6,850 nt of DNA from Eubacteriales Family XIII. Incertae Sedis bacterium (GTDB lineage: Bacteria > Bacillota > Clostridia > Peptostreptococcales > Anaerovoracaceae). The stretch lies in NCBI GenBank assembly GCA_031283865.1, contig JAITAX010000051.1:1-6850 (forward strand), in the 5' to 3' direction. The notes under the pieces are model-generated. The model made no database searches, was not told where the DNA came from, and saw nothing but the letters and a program-made list of their open reading frames with translations. Every line of letters starts with the position of its first letter. Position 1 is the first letter of the stretch. Position numbers and translations under genes: made by a program. Shown in pieces: positions 1-5,896 of the stretch.

Positions 1-234
1 ACCTTGACGGTAAGCCCGCACAAGGATTATGAAACGATCACGCGCATCGGCCGGGAGATCGGCCTGCGCTATCGCATAGGCTTCCTCGCGGAGGATTTCA
101 AGAAAAGGGACGGGTATTGGCGCTCCGTTGAGCTTTCGAAGCGATACGGGTTGTATCGGCAGACGGGTTGCGGCTGCCGTTTCGCCGATGCAGCCGCCAA
201 AAAAGCGACTGCGGCGGATCATGCTGTACCTTGA
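1..234 (+). CDS. queH: Epoxyqueuosine reductase QueH, C-terminal part (5' end outside window)
   Basis: This is the last 77 codons of a gene that enters from the left; the frame is open from base 1 and stops at TGA 232-234. QueH (COG1636, formerly DUF208) reduces epoxyqueuosine to queuosine at the wobble base of GUN-anticodon tRNAs, and is a non-orthologous replacement for QueG. Recognition rests on the family's C-terminal signature: a T-x-S-P-H-K motif near the window start, then FLAEDFKKRDGYWRS, LSKRYGLYRQ and a final Cys-Gly-Cys (codons 169-177), all of which read like the QueH consensus. The Fe-S binding cysteines of the N-terminal half lie outside the window. In most homologues I recall, Tyr precedes the Cys-Gly-Cys; here it is Gly. 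An Ala-rich tail of about 18 residues follows the motif. The stop lies inside priA, so the two genes are probably translationally coupled. The TTG at 4 is an internal codon, not a start. Confidence 0.85.
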   Translation, partial: TLTVSPHKDYETITRIGREIGLRYRIGFLAEDFKKRDGYWRSVELSKRYGLYRQTGCGCRFADAAAKKATAADHAVP

Positions 235-2236
235 TCTGATCGTCGACAACGATACCGACCGCACCGATTCCCTTTACACCTACGGCTGTGCTTTCGACGG
301 CGTGGCTGTCGGTGCGCGCGTGTTCGCGCCTTTCGCGGCGGGCAACCGCGAGCGGGCGGCTTTCGTCGCGGCGGTCAAGGACGAGCCGGGCGAGGGGGTC
401 AAGGGACTCAAGTATGTGACGCGCGTCGACGAAGAGATTTCACTCGACGCGAATGCGATTGAGATCTGCCTCTGGATGAAGAAGCGCTATTACTGCCGCT
501 GCATTGAGGCGGTGCGCTGTTTCTTACCCGCGGGGCGCCTTTCCAAGCGGGGCAGGCGCAGAACGCCCGCGCTCGAGGAAGCGCCCGAGGACGGGCGCGT
601 CGCGCTTACGGGCGAGCAGGCTGCGGTGCTGGACCGGATCCTGCCGCAGATCGACGGCGGCGGTTACAGGACGTTCCTCATCCACGGCGTCACGGGCAGC
701 GGAAAGACGGAGATCTATCTGCGGGCGGCTGAACGGACGCTCGAGCGGGGCCGCACCGTGATCGTCCTCGTTCCCGAGATCTCCCTGACGCCGCAGACCA
801 TCGGCCGCTTTGTCGCCCGCTTCGGTCGTGAGCGCATCGCCGCCCTGCACAGCAAGCTGTCCGCCGGCGAGCGCTACGACGAGTGGATGCGCATTAAGAA
901 CGGAGAGGCGCGCATCGTCATCGGCGCGCGTTCCGCCGTGTTTGCCCCTGCGGGCGATATAGGGCTTATCGTCGTTGACGAGGAGCACGAGGGGACCTAC
1001 AAATCGGATATGTCGCCGAAATACGATGCCATTGAGGTGTCCGTCAAGCGCGCGATACAGACCGGCGCGACCGTTCTTCTCGGCAGCGCAACGCCCTCGC
1101 TCGTTTCAAGCTACCGCGTCGAGAAGCGTCTCTATGAGCGCTTGCGCCTGTGCGAACGGCACAACAAGACGCCGTTGCCGCGCGTGCAGATCGTGGATAT
1201 GCGCGAGGAATTGAAAAACGGAAATAAATCCATTTTCAGCCTTGCGCTCTATCGGGCGCTGGACGAAACGCTGGCCGCAGGCAAGCAGGCCATCCTGTTT
1301 TTGAATCGCAGGGGTTATTCGACTTTCGTTTCCTGCAGGAGCTGCGGCTATGTGATGCAGTGCGAGGATTGCGGCATATCCATGACCTACCACAAGGCGG
1401 AAGACGAGGCGCAATGCCATCTCTGCGGGGCGCGCCGCGCGCTGCCGCCGGCCTGTCCGGATTGCGGCAGCGCGTACCTGCGCTTCTTCGGAACGGGCAC
1501 GGAAAAGGTGGAGGAACTCGCGCGCGAACTCTTCCCCGCCGCCCGCGTCGAGCGCCTTGATTTCGATACGGCGAGGAAGAAAGGCAGCGCCGCCGGCTTG
1601 CTCGCGCGCTTTCACAAGGGCAAGACGCAGATTTTGGTCGGGACGCAGCTTGTAGCCAAGGGGCTCGACTTCGACAATGTGGGCCTTGTCGGCATCGTCT
1701 CCGCCGACGTGAGCCTGAACGTGCCGGATTTTCGCTCCGCCGAACGCTCGTTCCAGTTAATCACGCAGGCGGCGGGCCGCGCCGGCCGCGGCGTCGAAAC
1801 GGGCAGGGTCATCATACAGTCGTACAAGCCCGACCACTACGCGATCTGCGCGGCGGCGGAGAACGATTACGCCGGCTTTTACGGCACGGAACTGCTGCTG
1901 CGGAAAGCGATGGACTATCCCCCTTTCGGCGATCTCGTGCAGATTGCGGTCAGCTCGCAGGATGAGGCGGTCTGCGCGGCGGCGGCGGACGAATTGGCGG
2001 GGCTTTTGCGGGCGCGCGCGGACGCGGTTTCGCAGAGGCGCATACTCGGCCCCGGTGAGGCGCGCATATACAAAGCCGGCGATCTGTTTCGCCGTCTGAT
2101 CTACGCGAAAGTGCCGCCGCGCGACCGAGAGGCGTTCGAGCTGTTTCTGGCGCAGCGGAAGCGGACCCTCGCCGTCGGCAAGGACAGCGGGAAATACAGC
2201 ATATTCGTGGACGTGAACCCATACAGCTATCTATAA
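221..2236 (+). CDS. priA: Primosomal protein N' (replication restart helicase PriA), winged-helix region missing
   Basis: PriA is a superfamily 2 3'-5' DNA helicase that recognises abandoned forks and reloads the replicative helicase. Starting at ATG 221 it has 671 residues. The N-terminal 3'-DNA-binding domain is at about 1-105 (MLYLDLIVDN..., GARVFAPFAAGNRE). Helicase motifs follow: Walker A GVTGSGKT 156-163, DEEH 253-256, GSATPS 288-293, an ILVGTQLVAKGLDF segment, and QAAGRAGRG 516-524. Four CxxC pairs (C372/375, C381/384, C399/402, C412/415) form the two-zinc module. The end, SIFVDVNPYSYL, is typical of the family. Start choice: the reading frame opens at TTG 128 and has ATG 188, but homology begins at ATG 221. 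No good Shine-Dalgarno sequence precedes it, which fits coupling to queH, whose stop overlaps by 14 nt. The protein is shorter than usual (about 730-800) because only about 24 residues separate the 3'-DNA-binding domain from the helicase core. Confidence 0.96.
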   Translation: MLYLDLIVDNDTDRTDSLYTYGCAFDGVAVGARVFAPFAAGNRERAAFVAAVKDEPGEGVKGLKYVTRVDEEISLDANAIEICLWMKKRYYCRCIEAVRCFLPAGRLSKRGRRRTPALEEAPEDGRVALTGEQAAVLDRILPQIDGGGYRTFLIHGVTGSGKTEIYLRAAERTLERGRTVIVLVPEISLTPQTIGRFVARFGRERIAALHSKLSAGERYDEWMRIKNGEARIVIGARSAVFAPAGDIGLIVVDEEHEGTYKSDMSPKYDAIEVSVKRAIQTGATVLLGSATPSLVSSYRVEKRLYERLRLCERHNKTPLPRVQIVDMREELKNGNKSIFSLALYRALDETLAAGKQAILFLNRRGYSTFVSCRSCGYVMQCEDCGISMTYHKAEDEAQCHLCGARRALPPACPDCGSAYLRFFGTGTEKVEELARELFPAARVERLDFDTARKKGSAAGLLARFHKGKTQILVGTQLVAKGLDFDNVGLVGIVSADVSLNVPDFRSAERSFQLITQAAGRAGRGVETGRVIIQSYKPDHYAICAAAENDYAGFYGTELLLRKAMDYPPFGDLVQIAVSSQDEAVCAAAADELAGLLRARADAVSQRRILGPGEARIYKAGDLFRRLIYAKVPPRDREAFELFLAQRKRTLAVGKDSGKYSIFVDVNPYSYL

Positions 2237-2250
2237 AAGAGCGCACCGTT

Positions 2251-2267
2251 CGTCCGATGCGCGGACG
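2251..2267. repeat. Small inverted repeat between priA and def
   Basis: CGTCCG (2251-2256) and CGGACG (2262-2267) are perfect inverted copies around a 5-base loop, in the 59-base gap after the priA stop. No T-run follows closely, so read-through into def is expected. It may be a weak attenuating or RNA-processing hairpin; chance is also possible. Confidence 0.3.
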
Positions 2268-2284
2268 CGCTTGTTTCGATAATG

Positions 2285-2293
2285 AAAGGAAGG
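2285..2293 (+). promoter_or_regulatory. Ribosome binding site of def
   Basis: The purine run AAAGGAAGG ends two bases before ATG 2296, and its AAAGGA part lies five bases away. It decides the start: an in-frame ATG at 2257 would add 13 residues (MRGRACFDNERKV) that do not look like a deformylase N terminus and would place this run inside the coding sequence. Confidence 0.7.
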
Positions 2294-2295
2294 TC

Positions 2296-2784
2296 ATGGC
2301 GCTCAGAAAAATCGTGGTGGAGGGCGATGATGTCCTCAGAAAGAAAGCAAAGGACGTCGCGGAGGTCAACGAGAGGATACAGACGCTGCTGGACGATCTG
2401 TGGGAAACGCTCGAAGAGAACAACGGCGTCGGCTTGGCGGCGCCGCAGGTGGGCGTGCTGCGGCGTGTCGCCGTCATAGTTACGGGCGCGGGCGAGGAAG
2501 AGGGCGGCGTCAAGGTCGAGCTGATTAACCCGCGAATCGTGGAAGCGGAGGGGGCGAAAGAAGAGGACGAAGCCTGCCTCAGCATTCCGGGCATGGTCGG
2601 CACGGTCACGCGGCCCACGCGCGTAAAGGTGGAGGCTCTGGACAGGCGCGGCGAGCCTTTCACGATAGAGGGGGAGGACCTGCTCGCAAAGGCCCTTTGC
2701 CATGAGCTGGATCATCTGGACGGCATACTGTTCGTGGACAGGGCCTCCTCCGTAAGGCCCATCGAGGAAGAGGAGACGCAGTAG
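2296..2784 (+). CDS. def: Peptide deformylase
   Basis: This metalloenzyme removes the formyl group from N-formyl-Met of nascent proteins as they leave the ribosome, the step before methionine aminopeptidase acts. The 162-residue length is normal for a short bacterial deformylase. All three family motifs are present: motif I GVGLAAPQ at 44-51, motif II EACLSIPG with metal ligand Cys94, and motif III HELDH at 136-140, giving the two His ligands H136 and H140 and catalytic Glu137. The C terminus is short and acidic (IEEEETQ). Motif II carries Ala where the commonest form is Glu-Gly-Cys-Leu-Ser; this is a mild change beside the metal ligand and does not suggest inactivity. It lies 59 nt after priA and 44 nt before fmt, the enzyme that adds the formyl group it removes. 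Confidence 0.96.
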   Translation: MALRKIVVEGDDVLRKKAKDVAEVNERIQTLLDDLWETLEENNGVGLAAPQVGVLRRVAVIVTGAGEEEGGVKVELINPRIVEAEGAKEEDEACLSIPGMVGTVTRPTRVKVEALDRRGEPFTIEGEDLLAKALCHELDHLDGILFVDRASSVRPIEEEETQ

Positions 2785-2828
2785 GCGCAGCATCGTCCTT
2801 TCGCCCGCGCCGGCGCGAGAAATATATT

Positions 2829-3758
2829 GTGAGAATCGTATACATGGGAACCCCCGCGTTTGCGGTCCCCCCGCTGCGGGCCTTGTGCGAGAGCGGACAT
2901 GCGCCCGTGATGACGGTGACGCAGCCGGACCGGCGCAGGGACAGGGGTAAAAAATTGCAGAGCACGCCTGTGAAAGATTTGTCGATTGCGCGCGGCATCC
3001 CCGTGTTGCAGCCGGAGAAGCTGCGGGGCGACGCGGCGTTTTGGGAAAGCCTCAAGGCGGCTGCGCCCGATCTGATTATCGTCGCGGCCTACGGCGGGAT
3101 GCTGCCGAAAGAAGTGCTGGACTTGCCGCGCCTCGGCTGCGTGAACATCCACGCCTCCCTGCTGCCCGCCTACCGAGGCGCCGCGCCCATACAGCGGGCC
3201 GTGATCGACGGCGCGCGCGAGACCGGCGTGACGCTCATGTACATGGCGGAGGCCTTGGACGCGGGCGACATCATGGCCGCCGAGAATACGGAGGTCGGCG
3301 AGAAGACCTCGGGGGACTTGTTCGAGGAGCTTTCGCAAATGGGCGCGGCGCTGCTGCTCGGCATGTTGCCCGACATAGAGGCGGGCCGCGCACCGCGCCG
3401 GCCGCAGGATGAAAGCAGGGCCTGCTACGCGCCCATGATACGGAAAGAGGAGGCGCACGTGGACTTTTCAAAGGATCCGCACGCGATCTGCCGCCTGATC
3501 CGCGGCATGAACCCGCATCCGGCGGCTTTTGCGCGATATGGGGATAAGGCGCTGAAGCTGTGGGAAGCGGTCCCCGCGCCCCTGTCCTCCCCCCGCCCCG
3601 CCGGAACCGTGGTCGCGGTTTCCGATGCGGGCATATCGGTCGCCGCGGGCGGCGGCGCCGTGCGCATCACCGTGTTGCAGGCGCCGGGCAAGCGCCCCGT
3701 GCGCGCGGTCGAGTATCTGCGAGGCAACAAAATCGAGATCGGCGTCGTCTTAACATAA
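2829..3758 (+). CDS. fmt: Methionyl-tRNA formyltransferase
   Basis: Fmt transfers a formyl group from 10-formyltetrahydrofolate to Met-tRNAfMet so that it can serve in initiation. The 309 residues match the family length. The N terminus MRIVYMGTPAFAVPPL is the classic Fmt start and fixes the start at GTG 2829; the next candidate, ATG 2844, would remove the first beta strand. The catalytic Asn-His-Asp set of folate-dependent formyltransferases is visible as N106 and H108 (VNIHASLLP) and D144 (EALDAGDIM). The SLLPAYRGAAPIQ loop follows the His. From about residue 204 comes the small C-terminal domain that contacts the tRNA (RLIRGMNPHPAAFARY, then an Ala/Pro-rich linker and a beta-rich end KRPVRAVEYLRGNKIEIG). 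The Shine-Dalgarno sequence is weak (GAGA about eight bases upstream), so translation may partly depend on def just before it. Nothing appears truncated. Confidence 0.97.
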   Translation: MRIVYMGTPAFAVPPLRALCESGHAPVMTVTQPDRRRDRGKKLQSTPVKDLSIARGIPVLQPEKLRGDAAFWESLKAAAPDLIIVAAYGGMLPKEVLDLPRLGCVNIHASLLPAYRGAAPIQRAVIDGARETGVTLMYMAEALDAGDIMAAENTEVGEKTSGDLFEELSQMGAALLLGMLPDIEAGRAPRRPQDESRACYAPMIRKEEAHVDFSKDPHAICRLIRGMNPHPAAFARYGDKALKLWEAVPAPLSSPRPAGTVVAVSDAGISVAAGGGAVRITVLQAPGKRPVRAVEYLRGNKIEIGVVLT

Positions 3759-3760
3759 AA

Positions 3761-3767
3761 GGAGAGG
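3761..3767 (+). promoter_or_regulatory. Ribosome binding site of rsmB
   Basis: GGAGAGG lies five bases before ATG 3773 and just after the fmt stop at 3756-3758. It supports starting rsmB at 3773. The same frame stays open leftwards to 3560 but there it only overlaps fmt. Confidence 0.8.
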
Positions 3768-3772
3768 CAAAA

Positions 3773-5071
3773 ATGGATAAAAACAGAAAATCGGCTTACT
3801 ATACGCTGCTCGACGTGGAAAACAATATGGCCTATTCAAATATCGCGTTGAAGAACCATATCAACAAGGGCCGCCCCGACGTGCCCGCTTTCGTGCGGGA
3901 GTTGACATACGGGGTTGTGAAGAACAAGATCTATCTCGACTACATACTCGGGAACTTCATACGGACGCCCTTGGATAAGCTGAAGTCCTGCGATCTCGTC
4001 ATTTTGCGCATGGGACTCTACCAACTGCTGTTCATGAACTCCGTTCCGGAATACGCGGCCGTCGACGAAAGCACAGAGCTGGCGAAGCGCTTTTCGCCGG
4101 GACACGAGGGCTTTATAAACGGCGTCCTGCGCCAGTATATTCGCGATAAGGACTACGTGACCCTGCCCGCGCGCGCGGACGATGAGGTCAAATATCTTTC
4201 CGTCAAATACTCCTATGCGGAGTGGATCGTAAAGCTGTGGGTCGACAGCTACGGTTCCGAGGGCGCGGAGGCTTTGCTCGCGGCGGGAAACGAGACGCCG
4301 GAGTTCGCCATTCGCGTCAATCGCCTCAAAACGACGCGCGAGGATCTGCTGGCACGTCTCCGCGCGCGGGGCTACGAAGCGCGGCTCTCCGAGCGGGCGC
4401 CGCAGGGTATGCTTGTCAGCGGCGCCAATCTCCTGGGCGGACGCCTGTTCAAAAACGGGCTGTTCTCCGTGCAGGAGGAGAGTTCGCAAATCGCCGTGGA
4501 AGTCGTCGATCCGCAGCCCGGCGAGCTGATTCTCGATGTGTGCGCGGCGCCGGGCGGCAAGACTTTCGCCATGGCGGAGCGCATGGGGGATCGGGGCAAG
4601 ATCTGCGCCTGGGACATATACAAGCGAAAGCTGTCGCAGATAGAGCAGGACGCGAAGCGCCTCGGCATCAGAATCGTCGAAACAGACATGTGGGACGCTA
4701 CGCGCGTCCGGTCGGCGCTGATCGGCAAGGCGGATCGCGTGCTCGCGGACGTCCCCTGCATGGGGCTTGGCGTTGTCAGGCGCAAACCCGAGATCAAGTA
4801 CAAGGAGAACAGCGACGAGCTTGCCTCCATCACAAAGAAGCAGGCGGACATACTGGAGGCTTCCTCGAACTACGTGAAGCCGGGCGGCTTTCTAATCTAC
4901 GCCACCTGCTCCATCTCAAAGCAGGAAAATCAGGGCGTGGTCGCGCATTTCCTGAAATCGCATCGGGATTTCAAACGCGTGGACCTGTTGGAACTCATGC
5001 CGCATATCGATAGGACGGACGGATTTTTCGTCTGCAAGCTGCAGCGGAACGACGCCTTTCCGGACGCGTGA
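3773..5071 (+). CDS. rsmB: 16S rRNA (cytosine-967-C5)-methyltransferase RsmB
   Basis: RsmB (Sun/Fmu) uses S-adenosylmethionine to methylate C967 of 16S rRNA. With 432 residues it is close to the usual 430-450. The first ~140 residues form the NusB-like RNA-binding domain (RKSAYYTLLDVE, ELTYGVVKNKIYLDYIL, RMGLYQLLFM, FINGVLRQYI). A linker domain (RVNRLKTTREDLLARL) follows, and then the Rossmann-fold methyltransferase domain. Its SAM-binding motif I DVCAAPGGKT starts at D255. Motif IV DVPCMGLG (326-333) contains C329, and motif VI YATCS contains C379; in this m5C methyltransferase family the motif VI Cys attacks the base and the motif IV Cys helps release product. Motif IV has Met where Ser is usual (PCSGLG), but both cysteines are intact. 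The gene sits 14 nt after fmt, its usual neighbour. rlmN, often next in Bacillota, is absent. Confidence 0.95.
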   Translation: MDKNRKSAYYTLLDVENNMAYSNIALKNHINKGRPDVPAFVRELTYGVVKNKIYLDYILGNFIRTPLDKLKSCDLVILRMGLYQLLFMNSVPEYAAVDESTELAKRFSPGHEGFINGVLRQYIRDKDYVTLPARADDEVKYLSVKYSYAEWIVKLWVDSYGSEGAEALLAAGNETPEFAIRVNRLKTTREDLLARLRARGYEARLSERAPQGMLVSGANLLGGRLFKNGLFSVQEESSQIAVEVVDPQPGELILDVCAAPGGKTFAMAERMGDRGKICAWDIYKRKLSQIEQDAKRLGIRIVETDMWDATRVRSALIGKADRVLADVPCMGLGVVRRKPEIKYKENSDELASITKKQADILEASSNYVKPGGFLIYATCSISKQENQGVVAHFLKSHRDFKRVDLLELMPHIDRTDGFFVCKLQRNDAFPDA

Positions 5072-5076
5072 CCTAC

Positions 5077-5096
5077 CGCGCGAGCCGTGCCGCGCG
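5077..5096. repeat. Small inverted repeat between rsmB and prpC
   Basis: CGCGCG at 5077-5082 and CGCGCG at 5091-5096 can pair around an 8-base loop in the 60-base gap after rsmB. No T-run follows, so it is not a convincing intrinsic terminator. At most it could be a weak processing or pausing hairpin, and in DNA this GC-rich it may be chance. Confidence 0.25.
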
Positions 5097-5131
5097 CAAA
5101 GGCGGAACAAAAAGGAATAGTGTGGTGAAAA

Positions 5132-5872
5132 ATGTCTAAAATGGGATTCAGAACGGATGCCGGCAGGCGGCGCACAGGCAATGAGGACGCGCTGCTCGTG
5201 CTTCCGAGATACGACATATACCTTGTGGCGGACGGCGTCGGCGGACACAATTCCGGCGAGCTTGCCAGCCGAAAGGCCGTTTACGGCGTGGAAGCCTTTC
5301 TGGAGCGAAACCCCCTTGAGGCGGCGCACCGCGCGGAGCACCCGGCCGCGGCCCTGATGGAGTATTTCCTGCGCTGCTTTCGCGAAGTCAACGCGGAGAT
5401 CTGCGCTTTGTCGCTGACGAATCCCGAGAATCGCGGCATGGCGACGACGGCGGTGCTCGCGCACGTCTTGCAAGGCAAGCTCTTCGTCGTCAACGTCGGC
5501 GACAGCCGGGCCTATATCGTGCGCGCGGAAGAGATCAGCCGCATTACGGTGGATCACAGCGTCGTGAACGACATGGTTGAGCGGGGCGAACTGACTGAGG
5601 AACAGGCGCGCGTTCATCCGCGCCGGAACGAGATCACACGCGCTCTGGGCGCCGAAATCAGCGTAACGCCGGATTTTTTCATAACGGATCTGCTGGCCGG
5701 GGATCGCATCGTCCTATGCACGGACGGGCTCTGCGGCGAGCTTTCCGACGACGACATCCGCCGCATCGTTTCGCGCGGCGAGAACCTGAACGATACATGC
5801 AGGATGCTTGTAAACGGCGCCAACGCGAACGGCGGTTCGGACAATATCACGGTCGTCTGCGTTGAGATATAA
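5132..5872 (+). CDS. prpC: PP2C-family Ser/Thr protein phosphatase (PrpC/Stp)
   Basis: This cytoplasmic metal-dependent phosphatase removes phosphates from Ser/Thr residues, including those placed by the PrkC kinase encoded next. The 246 residues match single-domain bacterial PP2C enzymes. Motifs in order: FRTDAGRRRTGNEDA with D19; VADGVGGH with metal ligands D34/G35; GMATTAV; VVNVGDSRAY with D124; DHSVVNDMVERGELT and RRNEITRALG of the flap region; LCTDGL with D198; and GGSDNITVVCV with D237. The acidic residues for the binuclear metal centre (D34, D198, D237) are all present, so it should be active. There is no signal peptide, membrane segment or extra domain. Start: ATG 5132 is the first possible, because an in-frame TGA lies at 5126-5128. 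ATG 5141 is an alternative that removes only MSK. prkC follows after 24 nt, the standard phosphatase-kinase pair. Confidence 0.96.
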   Translation: MSKMGFRTDAGRRRTGNEDALLVLPRYDIYLVADGVGGHNSGELASRKAVYGVEAFLERNPLEAAHRAEHPAAALMEYFLRCFREVNAEICALSLTNPENRGMATTAVLAHVLQGKLFVVNVGDSRAYIVRAEEISRITVDHSVVNDMVERGELTEEQARVHPRRNEITRALGAEISVTPDFFITDLLAGDRIVLCTDGLCGELSDDDIRRIVSRGENLNDTCRMLVNGANANGGSDNITVVCVEI

Positions 5873-5888
5873 CGCTTGGGGAAGGAAC

Positions 5889-5893
5889 GGGAG
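5889..5893 (+). promoter_or_regulatory. Ribosome binding site of prkC
   Basis: GGGAG lies three bases before ATG 5897, with a second purine run, GAAGGA at 5881-5886, ten bases away. Either could pair with the 16S tail. Together they support ATG 5897 as the kinase start. Confidence 0.6.
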
Positions 5894-5896
5894 CAC

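Noticed and set aside
128..220. Longer PriA from TTG 128 or ATG 188
   Set aside because: The added residues overlap queH and do not match PriA, whose conserved N terminus begins at ATG 221. Neither upstream start has a ribosome binding site.
1950..2793. Two minus-strand open frames (237 and 188 codons) opposite the priA end and def
   Set aside because: They have low-complexity Ser/Arg/Pro- or Arg/His-rich products, are fully antisense to genes with complete catalytic motifs, and show no start signals.
2806..2817. Perfect 12-base palindrome CGCGCCGGCGCG between def and fmt
   Set aside because: It would form at most a 4-bp stem with a 4-base loop and has no T-run. It is expected by chance in such GC-rich DNA, and no other copy was noticed.
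3560..3772. Upstream extension of the rsmB frame by 71 codons
   Set aside because: It overlaps fmt and encodes Arg/Gly/Pro-rich residues unlike any RsmB N terminus. The ribosome binding site at 3761-3767 and homology place the start at 3773.
3902..3930. TTGACA resembling a -35 box inside rsmB
   Set aside because: At 17-base spacing the -10 candidate (CAAGAT) matches TATAAT at only three positions, and it lies within the conserved NusB-like domain, so chance is more likely.
4222..5013. A 263-codon plus-strand frame inside rsmB
   Set aside because: It is an Arg/Gly/Ala-rich shifted-frame shadow of the methyltransferase with no family motif.
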